Below, piece by piece: positions 32,777-43,900 of a stretch of DNA of 64,000 nucleotides. A program made the translations under genes and the position numbers. Numbering within the stretch: the stretch's first letter is position 1; every line of letters starts with the position of its first letter. Under the pieces are notes generated by a model. It ran no database searches. It was given only the letters and a program-made list of their open reading frames with translations, and had not been told where the DNA came from. The DNA is from Incurvaria masculella. Taxonomy: Eukaryota > Arthropoda > Insecta > Lepidoptera > Incurvariidae. The stretch covers positions 4,216,001-4,280,000 of the forward strand of contig OX335650.1 of the NCBI GenBank assembly GCA_946894095.1, given 5' to 3'.

Positions 32777-34587
32777 ATAATTGAAGTAAACTTTAAGATA
32801 AAGAGGATTTGCGCATGATAAAATGAGTTAGTTGCATTTTGACCGACAACAGAGCAAGATTTCCTTTGCTAAAACCGTACGAAACCGTAACGGAAATTAT
32901 TTTAAACAATAAACATGTTCGTTTTTCTATGCACGTGAAAATACTATGTATTATTTCGTATCAAAGTAAATAAATATAGTAAGTATCGAAAACCAGGGTT
33001 TATATTTGGTGACTTTACCATGAAACTAACACTTGTACAATAGTTTGTTCGAATATTTTTTACTTTGCTTAGCATTTTATAGATTCAACAAGGTAAGTGG
33101 TACTGCTTTTTGTTTACTATCGCATCGTTTGACATTCCGTCTAGAAAATCACATGAATTCGTCGAGTCGTATTTACTATGTACAGTAATAGTTTTTGTTG
33201 AATTGAGACAAAAAATTGTCGCGCGAGTATATACTTTAAATGTTTGAGGTTTAGGGCGTTTATCGAATAATCATTTTTCGCATTATACGATGCATGGTTC
33301 TCTTTTTTGTTAAATAAACAGTTTTCGATTGAATCTAAGGAATTTAAGGCGGATGCTCAAATTGTATACGTTGTGACTTTTATACGACATGCACGAAGTA
33401 AACAGTTATTTTATTTTTTCAACTTATTCATGAACTACGTATAAAATAAAAGATCTGCCGATTAAACGTTGTCCATGGTTTTAAATTTTTCGTCGAAAAA
33501 CTATTTTACACACAGTAATTTGTGACAATATTTTTTTCCGACATCACCATTTCGAAATTTATTTTTTCCGACTTTGGCTGAGGCTATAATATCATCTATC
33601 TGAAATAAGTAACCAATGACATTGTTGTATTGTTTAAATAATACCACCATTTCCCGTCTACTTAGTCTGTTGTATACTGTTTCGTAGCGAAGAGCTTAAT
33701 GCCTGTGATACATATTATGTAAAACAATTCGAATTTCACGGCATTTGCGATGTTGCCAGCTATACCCATGACAGAAGGTGTGACTATGATACTAGCCATG
33801 AATTACATTTTAGAAAACATTGAGTTGATTCAATACTTTTCTGTTGACATTTGTTCTATACATATTTATTCTTAAGGCCTCCTGTTACCTGTCTGTCCTG
33901 GCAGGTTCTCACGCGTCCAATTAGGCTCCTAGCTGGCGTTATTATCATAGCTATTCTACGAGCGACTCCAAAAATACTCGTCAGAACACACTGTAAATGT
34001 ATCTGACGTTTAGTTCCAATTCGTTTTCCATTCCATGCGTCATTTATTAAAGGACATGGATGCCTCAAGAATAGAACAGACGTTTTTTTATGTATTAGGA
34101 GAATAAACAGAAATAGACAATTTAACACAGAAGAATATAATTATGCGGAAAAAGAGGTAAGACTATTTCCAAAAACAATTCTCACATTAATTTCAGCACA
34201 TATAAATTACATCTTAAATCTATATGTATCTCAATGACAAAATATATGTAAAGACCAAAATCGTATAAGCAAGCGTATCCATAAAAAACATATATTTATA
34301 TGTGAGTGAAAAGTTCAGTTTCTTCCCATGTGGGTCGGTGCGCAGCGAAGTATATTATCGTATATTAAAAATGTATTTTATTCTTTTGTATATTTTTTAT
34401 ATCACCAATTTTAATCACTTATTGTGTTTACTGACTTGTACTTGCTTAATGTTAAATTTGCTTTAATTGAATTTAAGTGTCAGTATTCTTAATTTTGATT
34501 TTAATCTGAAATAACATGATATTCATTGACAACCGACGGGGCATTTTTATACCTAAGAATATTGTATGAATTACTTAAGAATATAAG
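32777..34587. other. Largely unique non-coding stretch
   Basis: No SINE, MITE or RT homology was seen. The part 33880-34100 is higher in complexity than its surroundings and is crossed by a 90-codon minus-strand frame without recognisable features. Confidence 0.35.
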
Positions 34588-34680
34588 AAAGGTCCTGGCA
34601 TGGCACTTAGTTCCCATGTGTGTTAGGCTAATTAATATCTCTGACGGTCAGTTCGGTATTAGCCATCTATGTCCAGCAAT
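34588..34680 (+). mobile_element. SINE tail fragment
   Basis: It contains AGGTCCTGGCATGGCACTTA, GTTCCCATGTGTGTTAGGC and AGCCATCTATGTCCAG, the 3' part of the SINE body. Confidence 0.6.
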
Positions 34681-34792
34681 TTTTTTTTATTTTACTAAAA
34701 GTTAAATGTTGACATGTTCTATAGTATTAAGTGCAACTAGCTGCACTTGAAATAACATATTCTACGGAATAAATATTAACTATTCAGTGATG

Positions 34793-35023
34793 TCTATATA
34801 TAAAAATCAGTTGCCGTTCTTTAGTCTCGCTATAACTCGAGAACGGCTCAACCGATTTGAATCATTTTTATTAGTGTCAACGGAACCCTATTACTAAGCC
34901 TCCGCTATCCGCCCGTCTATCCGTCCGTCCGTCCGTCCGTCCGTCCGTCCGTCCGTCCGTCCGTCCGTCCGTCCGTCCGTCCGTCCGTCCGTCACTGGGC
35001 TGTGAACCGGGCACCTCAGCTAG
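34793..35023 (+). mobile_element. Short Helitron-like element with SINE interior
   Basis: The start TCTATATATAAAAATCAG and GTCTCGCTATAACTCGAGAA is the 5' end I associate with lepidopteran Helitrons (TC start). The end CTCAGCTAG at 35023, before T, fits the CTRR rule. The inside is a fragment of the CGGCCAAGTGCGAG repeat with a CCGT expansion at 34921-34993. Confidence 0.55.
34921..34993. repeat. (CCGT)n microsatellite, about 18 units
   Basis: An uninterrupted CCGT run of 73 bp, expanded from the short CCGTCCGTCC block of the host repeat. Confidence 0.95.
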
Positions 35024-35039
35024 TTATCTCTTCTCTTCT

Positions 35040-35965
35040 CTTCTCTTCTCTACTTATATAAAAGGGAACGTCTGTCCACATGCACGAGGTAATCTCCGTA
35101 ACCACAAAACAGATCAAGATGCGATTTAAACCAATTTAAAGAGAACATCGCTAGGAACGCTTTAACGTACATACCATTACGCTAAGTATCCAAAGGGCTG
35201 AGCAATATCAATGAAATTACTCTCAAACAAAATTAATACTATGCCGTGGCGTATGGTGGCGTTCACTATTTTCGCACCAATGTTCAGAAAGCGGATGGCG
35301 CAGGGCGGAATACCGACTCTTCTATACGTATTTTGTTCGGGAGGCTGTAGGTTCGAATCCTGGTAGCCTCAATTTTTTTTTTCGTTTTTTTACATTTTAT
35401 TGTTTATGGGCTCTCGCATATAATAATTATAGCATGGATTAGACTTATCTCTACTTATATAAAAGAGAACATCTGTCCACATGTTCGAGGTAAACTCCGT
35501 AATAAATATTATATCTCTTCTCTACTTATATAAAAGGCAACGTCTGTCCACATGTGAAAGGTAAACCTATTTACAGATTCAATCGCGGTGCTTGCTTTAG
35601 GATACATACCATCACGCTAAATATCCTAAAGGCTGAGCAATATCAATGAAATTACTCTCAAACAAGATTAATACCAATTTTGTGGCGCATGGCGGCGCTA
35701 CGTGCGGCGTCACTTTGCCCGCCTTCCAAATCTCTCTAAAATAGAAAGGATTAACAATTTTCGCGATAAAAGCAAAAGCCAGTTGGCATAGCGCGTATCG
35801 ACTGGTTCAAATATGTTTTGTTCGAGGGAGGGTTCAAGTTCGAATTCTGGAAACTCAATTTGTTTTTTTGTTTTTTTTATCTCGCATATAATTTTTATGT
35901 TTTTTTATCTCTACTTATATAATCTCTTCTCTTCTCTTTATATATTATATAACAGGAACCATCTC
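35040..35965 (+). repeat. Cluster of nested repeat pieces starting CTACTTATATAAAAG
   Basis: The start TCTCTACTTATATAAAAGGG followed by ACGTCTGTCCACATG occurs three times (near 35049, 35449 and 35520). Two of these continue through ATACCAT, ACGCTAA, GGCTGAGCAATATCAATGAA and ATTACTCTCAAACAA. Two tRNA-like SINE units lie inside. B box GGTTCGAATCC at 35350-35360 follows A-box-like TGGCGCAGGGCGG near 35295, and AGTTCGAATTC near 35836 follows TTGGCATAGCGCG near 35784. CTTCT-rich spacers join the pieces. Confidence 0.6.
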
Positions 35966-35966
35966 A

Positions 35967-36158
35967 GCATAAGTTGCATTTCACTTAGTGAGCAGCAACG
36001 CTGATTTACGTCTGGTCCCTAAAACAATAAAATAAAAACCAAATCCTTCGAATCCTGTCGAAGCATAAGTTGCATTTCACTTAGTGAGCAGCAACGCTGA
36101 TTTACGTCTGGTCCCTAAAACAATAAAATAAAAACCAAATCCTTCGAATCCTGTCGAA
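35967..36158. repeat. Perfect 96-bp tandem duplication in a LINE tail
   Basis: 35967-36062 and 36063-36158 are identical. The unit holds AGCAACGCTGATTTACGTCT, close to AGCGCTGATTTTACGCTGG in the 3' UTR of the intact LINE next door. It is therefore a duplicated tail of a related element. Confidence 0.88.
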
Positions 36159-36344
36159 ACATTAAAAAAAGAGAGAAAAAAAATAAGCAACACAATACAA
36201 AAAAAAGAGAAAACCAAATATCAAAAAGTATTACACACACATCCGTTTAAAACATAAATCACATTTGAAGAAAAGGAAGAGATGGCGCCACTTGTACTCT
36301 CATAGAAAAGAATAACTTCTATCCGGGTAGAGATGGCGCCACGT

Positions 36345-36560
36345 GTGATTGCCGATTAGAAGATCATGGCGCGATAGATGGCGCGATAGATAGCGCGATA
36401 GATGGCGCTGTGAAATTAAATATTTTCAAAGACCGAAATTCTGCAAATATTTTCGCCGCAACTATTTACTATAGCATTATATAACTTTATATTTATATTA
36501 TTTGCTTTCTGTGTACAATAACTTTGTACAGGCCAGAACAGCATTAAATAAGGCATGGGG
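36345..36560. repeat. Half copy of the 27307 palindrome MITE with a 12-bp tandem
   Basis: It shares ATTGCCGATTAGAAG, TTCGCCGCAA and ACTTTGTACAGGCCAGAAC with the element at 27307-27668. At 36364-36410 a unit like ATGGCGCGATAG repeats about 3.5 times. Confidence 0.55.
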
Positions 36561-37147
36561 AACTATCTTTTGTCTCATAGAAGATCATGAAACATATGAA
36601 AATTTGTATGAAAGAAAGAAAGAAAGAAAGAAAATACGTTTATTTTTTCTCAACATAACTTAGAACACTTACAAAATTCAAAATACACATTTGTGGAGAA
36701 AAAAAAGGAGCCAGCTCAGCATTTTGTGCTGCAGGTCCCTCTTGATGAGTGAACTACAGCGCTGATTTTACGCTGGTCCGGACACACTTACGACTAACAT
36801 AAGGTGAGAGCAACAGCTGTTTGTCGTGAGTGAGGAAACATAATACATAAAACCAGAAAAAATACAGTAAGTAAACCCTTAAAAAAACATGTCATAGACC
36901 AATTAGTTAAATTATTGTCAAAGAGAACACACAAGGGAAAAAAAAAAAAAGATACTTTACACAATTAAAGAAAAACACAAAAATACGATCACACGGACTA
37001 TTTAACAACACAATTAAATTCAATTACGAGATACAATTTTATCTTATAAAACACGTAAAACATTATGAGGGGGCATTTTCATTTCAAAGAACTTTCAAGG
37101 AACACAAAAAGAGCTAATATAATGTTATAGATTTTAAAATGTGTAAC

Positions 37148-40006
37148 TTAAAATGACTTTCCGCGTTGGAGCGCAAGAAGCCAGGACTTGCACGCTCGTC
37201 TAAAACTACCGTGGGAAAGTTTATTTCTCACCGGAGGAGGCAGATTATTCCAGCACTTGCTTGCGCTGTATTTGAAACAGCCCTCAAATCCAACGGATAC
37301 ATGACGCGGCACCTTTAAAAGATAGGAACTGGCCCTGGTTTTATATCTATGGGAATCCTGTGACCAGGCGAGTTTCTTGTATAGATATTCAGGCTCATTC
37401 GTCCTTATGAGGCTAAAAACGAGACAAGCTAGGTGCAACTCTCGTCTGGTCACCATTTTTAAAATGCCTTTATCGTTTAAATGAGGGGTGATATGGGTAC
37501 GCTTAGGAATAGGGAAACAAAATCTTGCACAAGCATTCTGCACTCGTTGAATTAACCTTTCGGTCTTAGCTAATAAACGTGGGCCATAGACCGTGTCGCA
37601 ATAATTAAAAAGGGATAAAACTAATGCATCTGTAAGCATGACTCTAACCTTTTCTGTAAGGTACATTCTAATGGAATAAAGTATTTTAAGCTTGTAAAAA
37701 GCAATCCTTACTTTGCTGTTGATGTGTTCCTCAAAGCGCATCAGTTCATCAACCACAAGACCTAAGTTTCGCCCAGATTGTACAAACTCTATCGGTACTT
37801 TATTTATTTCTACTAATGGTTTAAATAATTTGATGGCTTTAATTTGATGCTTATTGCCAAGAATGATACATTTAGATTTTGATGGATTTAATATCAAAGT
37901 GTTTCGACAGGCCCACTCGGATACTCTATTTAGGTCATGATTTAGTAAGGTAACTTTGTCAATTGTGTGTTGAGGATTGAACGATAAGTAGACCTGGGTA
38001 TCATCGGCGTAAAGGTGAGTTTTACAGTGCTTAAAAACATTGCAGAGATCTGCTGTGAAAATTGTGAACAGGAGGGGACTGAGAATTGCTCCCTGTGGGA
38101 CTCCACGAGTGAGGTACTTTGATTGTGAATATTTGATTCGTCCACCATCCTGTTCACAGCCAACTACCTGTTTGCGGCCTACTAAAAAACTTTCGAACCA
38201 CTTCACTGAATTTTTCGACAGGCCGTAGTAGGTGAGTTTAGCTAGCAGCAGAGGAATATTGAGGCAATCGAAGGCTCTAGAGAAATCTAGAAGCACCAGC
38301 AGTGTTCCTTTGTGGGCATCGGAGGCGGAAAGAGTGTCATCCAAGACAGTGAGTAAAGCTGTGCTCGTACTATGGAATTTACGGAACCCTGACTGGACTT
38401 CAGGGATAATACCCTGAGCCTTCATAAAACCAGATAGCTGTGTGTGTACTGCTCTTTCCACAATTTTGGAGATTGCTGGTAGTATGCTTATTGGGCGAAG
38501 ATCTTTCAATTCCGTAACAGATTTTTTCTTTGGTATAGGTTTTACCAAAGCCAATTTCCAGCAATCAGCAAACGTTCCTTGCAGCAATGATTTGTTTACA
38601 ATGTCAGTTATAACTTGGAGTGTACGAGGCAACGTTCTTTTTAACATATCTATGGAAATTCCATCGGATCCAGTAGCGAGAGAAGAAATATGATTTATTA
38701 CATTTAGGGTTTCACTGGGAGACACTGGTTCAAAATTAAATTCAGAGATGTTATGTTTATGTGTTTTGAAAAAATTTAGAGTGTCTGTGTCAGCATCTTC
38801 GTTGCCAGGAATATCCAGGAAGTAATTATTTATTAACTCAGGGTCATTAAGAAAGAATGGAATTTCACAATTATTTGAGTTGTCAAGAGGCACCGTGCTT
38901 TTTAGGTTGTTCCAGAGTCTTTTGGGGTTATAAATATTTTTATTAACATAGTGAGTGAAATAAGCCGTTCTTTCATTACTAATAGAGTTTATTACTATAT
39001 TTTTAAGATCTCTGTAGTATTGCTTATGGGAATCAATCTTAGTTTTTTGTGCCCTAACTAATGCTTGGTCTCTAAGTGACATCATTTTTTTAATGGTGTC
39101 CGTGATCCATGGCTGTGGTTTTGATTTGATAAGAGTCTGACGAGTAGGCGCGTGACAATCAAAAAGTAAGCATAACATATCGTTGAAGGCCTGCACTGTT
39201 TCATCTAGACTGTCATGTCGGAGTACTCTTTCCCAATCGAGAGAGTCACAGTCAGCGGAAAAAGCAGTTTGATCAATATCTTTAAGTGGACGGAAGATGA
39301 TCCATCGCGGTTGGGGCTTAGGTTTTTTAATATTGACATCAGCTAAAATCATTGCGTGGTCACTTAGGCTACGATTATGGAGTACATGAATTTTTTTTAT
39401 GCATACATTTGCGTCTGTACAAACCAGGTCAAGTAAGGTCGCCGAAGTGTCGGTAACCCTAGTAGGAACGTCAACTAGTTGTTTAAGACTGTGGTGGTGC
39501 AAAAATGTGTTAAAAGCGGTAGCCTCTGATGAGTCGGAAAGCAGCATATCTATGTTAAAATCACCAAATAAGAACGTGTGGTCACAATAGGAGAATGCGG
39601 CAATCGATTCACTAAGGCAATCTATAGCTGAATCCACTGTAATGTCAGACGGTCTGTACGCAGTTCCAATAGATATTCGTACTCCGTACAGTGTGATCTC
39701 AATCCACATTTGCTCTAGGCAGCCGGCGGGGTGAAGTCTAACGCGCGCGCGCACTCCGCGCCTAACGTAGTAACCCACTCCGCCGCCGCGCGAGCCGCGA
39801 GGGATGTGCCGTAGTGTGTAGTGCGGCAATACAGGCGCACAGCCTTCCTCACCCTCTCTCAACCATGTTTCATTCAATGCTAAGATATCGGGCTCTTGTG
39901 TGTGCATAGTAGTTATTAATTCATCTTGACCCGTGTTTAGCGACCTTGCATTAAGAAGCCCGAGTTTCAACAAACTAGAGGTATTTTTACGGCCCATTTT
40001 TAACAA
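37148..40006 (-). CDS. LINE ORF2: AP endonuclease and reverse transcriptase
   Basis: A 952-residue polyprotein that nicks target DNA and reverse-transcribes the element RNA. The endonuclease part shows LLNARSL at 17-23, the catalytic ETW at 46-48, GDFNID at 148-153 and SDH at 215-217. The reverse transcriptase shows ALVKPIPKK near 486 and LRPISILP near 503. The family's conserved aspartates follow in DFSRAFD at 574-580. VPQGA is at 636-640 and YADD at 666-669. The thumb and C-terminal region run to the stop, with no RNase H. The start MLKMGRKN is the first in-frame ATG. A second 109-codon frame at 40316-39987 in the spacer lacks motifs. All catalytic residues I can place are present. Confidence 0.93.
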   Translation of the reverse strand: MLKMGRKNTSSLLKLGLLNARSLNTGQDELITTMHTQEPDILALNETWLREGEEGCAPVLPHYTLRHIPRGSRGGGVGYYVRRGVRARVRLHPAGCLEQMWIEITLYGVRISIGTAYRPSDITVDSAIDCLSESIAAFSYCDHTFLFGDFNIDMLLSDSSEATAFNTFLHHHSLKQLVDVPTRVTDTSATLLDLVCTDANVCIKKIHVLHNRSLSDHAMILADVNIKKPKPQPRWIIFRPLKDIDQTAFSADCDSLDWERVLRHDSLDETVQAFNDMLCLLFDCHAPTRQTLIKSKPQPWITDTIKKMMSLRDQALVRAQKTKIDSHKQYYRDLKNIVINSISNERTAYFTHYVNKNIYNPKRLWNNLKSTVPLDNSNNCEIPFFLNDPELINNYFLDIPGNEDADTDTLNFFKTHKHNISEFNFEPVSPSETLNVINHISSLATGSDGISIDMLKRTLPRTLQVITDIVNKSLLQGTFADCWKLALVKPIPKKKSVTELKDLRPISILPAISKIVERAVHTQLSGFMKAQGIIPEVQSGFRKFHSTSTALLTVLDDTLSASDAHKGTLLVLLDFSRAFDCLNIPLLLAKLTYYGLSKNSVKWFESFLVGRKQVVGCEQDGGRIKYSQSKYLTRGVPQGAILSPLLFTIFTADLCNVFKHCKTHLYADDTQVYLSFNPQHTIDKVTLLNHDLNRVSEWACRNTLILNPSKSKCIILGNKHQIKAIKLFKPLVEINKVPIEFVQSGRNLGLVVDELMRFEEHINSKVRIAFYKLKILYSIRMYLTEKVRVMLTDALVLSLFNYCDTVYGPRLLAKTERLIQRVQNACARFCFPIPKRTHITPHLNDKGILKMVTRRELHLACLVFSLIRTNEPEYLYKKLAWSQDSHRYKTRASSYLLKVPRHVSVGFEGCFKYSASKCWNNLPPPVRNKLSHGSFRRACKSWLLALQRGKSF

Positions 40007-40344
40007 ATAAAACCAGTTTTATTTTCCTTTTAAGCAATGAAAATGAATGGCAAGTGACACAAATATAATTTATATGTGTTCGTAGTTTGGCAGGCATAGT
40101 TATTGAATTGATGCGTGTTCGTATTAATTTAAAATACATCGAGATGTTAATATTGTGTTCGGCAATAATACTTGGCAAAGTAACTGTTTCAGGATGACAA
40201 ACGAGAGACATATATGAGTTACAAGGGTAATATGCATGAGACAAGGTAATTAAAAAAAGAAACAATGACATCTTAATAAAAAATAACATAATTGGCAAAA
40301 AGATCATGAAACCCATTTTTCTAAGGTGCGCGACCCAGCTGGTT

Positions 40345-41664
40345 CTAGGGGTGGGGGTTTGGGCGTGGGTTGGAGAAAAAAATACGCTCCAAGTCCTGTT
40401 CCCCCCTCACCCTCTGAGTCGCACCCCCTTCAGATTTTTTCGTAAGGACTCTGCCTTCACGGGTCCACACAAACTTGAAGCCGTGCTCGCGGGCTGCAAG
40501 TCTCGTTTTATAAAAAATGTCTCTGGTGCGCTTGGTGAGACGCTCGTTAATGTAAACTGGTGTCTCTCCCCTTTGGAGTCCGATATCGCGCGCGTTGAAA
40601 CCGCCACCCCGGCGTACGCGCGCTGCCTTCAGGAGTTCGTCCTTGACGCGGCGACGGGTCACACGCAGAACGATTGGGCGCGGCCGTGCGGGTCCAGCGG
40701 GGGCGCGGGGGTCCGCGCTGCCGGCGGCGGAGACGGGGCGCAGCGGGCCAGCACGCGTGACGTGATCGATGTCCCGCTCGTCTAGCTCCACACCGATCTT
40801 CCTGCCGATTGTCATGGCGAGATGAAATAGGTTTTCTTCTCCTTGTTCGGGTATTCCGGTAATCTCGACCTCGTTGGTCAAAGTGGCGTGTTCGCGAGCT
40901 TCCATTTCGTTACGCAGTTCGGAGATTGTGGAGCGCGCCGACGCTAGCTCTGTCTTGATTTTTTCGACCTCAACTAGGCGCTGATCCAGACAGTCCATTT
41001 TTTTTTGGAAGTCGTCCATCCTTCCATGTGCCATCTCTAGTGAATTCCTGACATCCAACATTTCTTGCCTCATTGCGTCAAACTCGTTCCTGCACATACG
41101 TACTGCCGCAACTAGACTGTTGACTTCTTTGGTAAGGGGGTCCGTAGGCGATTTTATCGGAGAGGGTGGCCCGTGGGAGGCCGCTTCGCCACTGGTGATG
41201 AAGGAAGATGAAGGGGCCGCGACAGCGTCAAGGTTGACAGTAGCTTTCGCGGAGGGATCGCAATTTTTTTTCCTTTCTGTTGGGCCTGCACCAGATTTTT
41301 GGCTGAAATTAGTGCCAGTTTTGGGTGCCAATGCAGCGCCAGCAGGCCGGGGTTCCGTGGTAAACTTTGCCGGTCGCAGTGGAGTATTGTCCCCGCGTTT
41401 AAGCTTAGCCGTACAAGATGGGCATGTCCAAATCTCTCGAGCGGCTCTGGTGAGTCGGTCTAGTCCGGGCTCCAACTGGGGCTGATTAACGCAGGTTCTA
41501 TGGTAGGTTTCTCTGCATTCGCTACATAAAATGAAGTCTCCATCTGTTCCAGTCGCTTTATTGCAACCGCCACATTTCGGTTTATTGGTTTTCTTTCCAT
41601 CCATAGTGAACCAACAACGGTGTGCAAGGTTGGTAAAACTTGATAAGCTTGCGCTAGTATACAA
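40345..41664 (-). CDS. LINE ORF1: PHD-finger, coiled-coil nucleic-acid chaperone
   Basis: A 439-residue ORF1 protein that should coat the element RNA. A PHD-type zinc finger is complete: C31, C34, C47, C50, H55, C58, C81 and C84. A disordered basic linker follows. About residues 175-265 form a heptad-rich coiled coil (from EVNSLVAAVR). Then comes an RRM-like and C-terminal domain as in L1/CR1 ORF1 (EITGIPEQGEENL, RVTRRRVKDELLKAAR, VYINERLTKRTRDIFYKTR). The likely start is M21 (MDGKKTNKPK), since residues 1-20 read like 5' UTR; the longer frame also has an ATG. The segment coding about 290-330 is GC-rich. Confidence 0.88.
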   Translation of the reverse strand: MYTSASLSSFTNLAHRCWFTMDGKKTNKPKCGGCNKATGTDGDFILCSECRETYHRTCVNQPQLEPGLDRLTRAAREIWTCPSCTAKLKRGDNTPLRPAKFTTEPRPAGAALAPKTGTNFSQKSGAGPTERKKNCDPSAKATVNLDAVAAPSSSFITSGEAASHGPPSPIKSPTDPLTKEVNSLVAAVRMCRNEFDAMRQEMLDVRNSLEMAHGRMDDFQKKMDCLDQRLVEVEKIKTELASARSTISELRNEMEAREHATLTNEVEITGIPEQGEENLFHLAMTIGRKIGVELDERDIDHVTRAGPLRPVSAAGSADPRAPAGPARPRPIVLRVTRRRVKDELLKAARVRRGGGFNARDIGLQRGETPVYINERLTKRTRDIFYKTRLAAREHGFKFVWTREGRVLTKKSEGGATQRVRGEQDLERIFFSNPRPNPHP

Positions 41665-41760
41665 CAGATGGCGCTAGTTCGGTGGAATAATTTCACCTCC
41701 GCCGCAACGCCACACTCGGGTTAGTAATTCGGCCGCTTGCTACTAGATGGCGATAAATAT

Positions 41761-42499
41761 GCTTCCAATAAAGTTCGACAGCACAAAATGTTTGATCGTT
41801 TCGTTATTACATATTAAATGTGTCGGAAAAGACCGAAAGCAAATTTAGTTGCATAAGCCGACTGTGGGTTCCTTAACTCACGTGAAATGTCACGTTGAAA
41901 CTATAGGTTGCATTGAGTTAAAAAGAATCATTCCCGCCTGTTTTTTAGGTTATGTTTGTTTCACTGACATTAAATCTGAGGATAACGCATATTTTTTATG
42001 GCTAACACTTTTACAGTTTCCTCGCAATGGGCACTTATGATTTTCCACTTTAAATCCCTAAACACAATCAGTTTGCTTTGTTTCTTTATTATAACAAGAC
42101 ACGTAAACAGCTGCTACTCACAGCCAATTACTCACCCCATTATATCTTCAAACTAGGTATATGAAAACGCACCTGTTTTTTAATGAATAGTTCATATGTT
42201 TTTGGTCAAGAATTGGCGCTATCGCTGATTGCATTTATGTATCTTCTTTCGAGACTCCCTAATTGTACCTAATTTATATCGCATGGGTTTATTATTCCCG
42301 CAATTTTAGGACTAATTAGCATCAGGCAAAATTATGAGAGGCGTGTGAAAATAAGCAGTGGTTTGAAATGCTTATAAATTAAGATCCGATGTAGACCTTT
42401 TGGTTTCCACGTCTAGCCTGATTCTGCTCACAACTTAAAAGCTATATGAAATCACTCTAAATTACCGGAGCGGTGAGCAGTGGGGTGAAATGCTTATAA
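41761..42499. other. Unique AT-rich stretch
   Basis: No gene or repeat is supported. The phrase AATGCTTATAA occurs twice (near 42369 and 42490), beside GAGCAGTGG, a minor local duplication. Confidence 0.4.
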
Positions 42500-42895
42500 C
42501 TTGCGCGGGGACTGGCCTAGCGTACCAGAGGCCTGGGTTCAATACCGACTTGCACCACTGTCTTTCTCTTTCAGAGTTCGATAAGTGCATTTTCGTCACG
42601 AATGCGAGCTGCTCCATCATCCGGAATCCATGTAAAACTGTAGGTCCCTTCAACTACTAGGTGGTAGGGTTTAAGCCCGCCCGGGTTGGTACCATCGCAT
42701 TGGATGAAAAGATGGTCGAAGCTGGAATGAAAAATTGTCCGTGTTTTCCATCCAGTTCAATGTAGCCGTGCTCATAAAGGGAAGGTCCTGGCATGGCACG
42801 AAATTCCTTCGGAAATGTGGTGCATTGTGGGCTGATATCATAACGGTAGTTGTGTGTAGCCATCCATGTCAGGTCGCATAAAAAAAAAAACTTGC
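42500..42895 (+). mobile_element. SINE, tRNA-head family, full copy
   Basis: The head CGGGGACTGGCCTAGCG, the B box GGGTTCAATACC, then the full body and the tail GTCAGGTCGCATAAAAAAAA. It is closely related to 44327 and 59745 (same GGCCTAGCGTACCAGAGGCC). Confidence 0.85.
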
Positions 42896-42904
42896 GAACC
42901 ACTC

Positions 42905-43140
42905 ACCCGATTTATATGCGAATTGAATCTACGTTTGGCGTCTCTGAGTGCGCTCCAGTTACGGATGGGTGACCATGTTCGATGTTGAGGCTGGCTGTGG
43001 TCTGTATGCCACGTAAAACTTTTGTACACCATTCGTAGGGTTCATTCCGCCTGGGATGATACATAGGTACCATCGCATAGAAGGAATGCATCATCGGGGC
43101 ATGAAAATTGTCGTGTTTTAGATCCATTTTAACGTGGAAG
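42905..43140 (+). mobile_element. SINE with 5S-like head, partial
   Basis: CTCTGAGTGCGCTCCAGTTA, then GGATGGGTGACCATGTTCGA and TTGAGGCTGGCTGTGG form the 5S-like head. The shared body follows in worn form (GTACCATCGCATAGAAGGAA). It lies directly after a tRNA-headed copy in the same orientation. Confidence 0.6.
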
Positions 43141-43900
43141 TACGTAAGTAAGAAATAAAATAAAAAAATATGCTGCGTTTACTGTTATTTTTACGAAGTT
43201 CGTCATTTACTTCCAGCAAACAGATGATGTTATACAAATCATTATTCACAGTCCCCAAAGCAACAGTCTGCATGCCTCTCTGTTTCATTTTACGGCGCAC
43301 ATCATTTATGTTTTATTTGTATAAAGCGGACATCACGAAATTAGTCACAATATTGACGCGATAGTCCCCTTTCATGGTGTTTCATCGTCAAAAGCAGTTT
43401 GATTCCGAGCAAGGATTTGCTGAGCCGTCAAATTACACTTAAAATCGTATAAAATAATGCTATGAACATTTTCATAAGTTAATATCATATGGTGATATAT
43501 ACACACGCATTTTTTTTTAAATGACGCCACAATGCAAAAACAAGTCACAGTACGACAAAACAAACAAGTCAAAATAGCCTAAGAACCGATTGCATACCGA
43601 GAGGGATGAGTTAATCAATGTTCAAATACGTCACTTTCAGTGAACCGCATAGAGTTCCTTCCATACTGTCCCTACAAAGTGACGATGATTTTGATTTTTT
43701 TCCCTTTCGTGCACACGGCCCTATGAGTTATAATACCAAATTACTTAATTATTTTTAAGATATTATTTAAGTGGCCAGTTCCGAAAACTTATAGTGAAAC
43801 TTATAGTGCGCCCTATGTATTATAAATGGGAACGTTAGAATATTTCTTATTTAATTAATGCATATCGGCTCCACCCGTTATGATTAAAAAGTAGCAGATA
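43141..43900. other. AT-rich stretch, nothing recognised
   Basis: Frames at 43170-43364 and 43372-43572 show no motifs. No shared repeat. Confidence 0.35.

Larger units (their letters stand above)
36605..41760 (-). mobile_element. Intact-looking two-ORF non-LTR retrotransposon (CR1/L2-like)
   Basis: On the minus strand: a short 5' region (about 41760-41665), ORF1 (41664-40345), a 338-bp spacer, ORF2 (40006-37148), a 3' UTR of about 520 bp and a (TTTC)n tail at 36633-36610. Neither ORF has a stop or frameshift, which suggests a recent, perhaps still active, insertion. PHD-finger ORF1 plus AP endonuclease and reverse transcriptase without RNase H fits CR1-group LINEs. The 5' boundary is uncertain, and I could not find a convincing target-site duplication. 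Confidence 0.85.

Noticed and set aside
34921..34993. Regular CCGT repeats that could be mistaken for a CRISPR-like array
   Set aside because: A plain tetranucleotide microsatellite without spacers, in a eukaryotic transposon.
37942..39590. Several 60-110-codon frames on both strands within the LINE
   Set aside because: All are shadows of ORF2, which has complete motifs over 952 codons.
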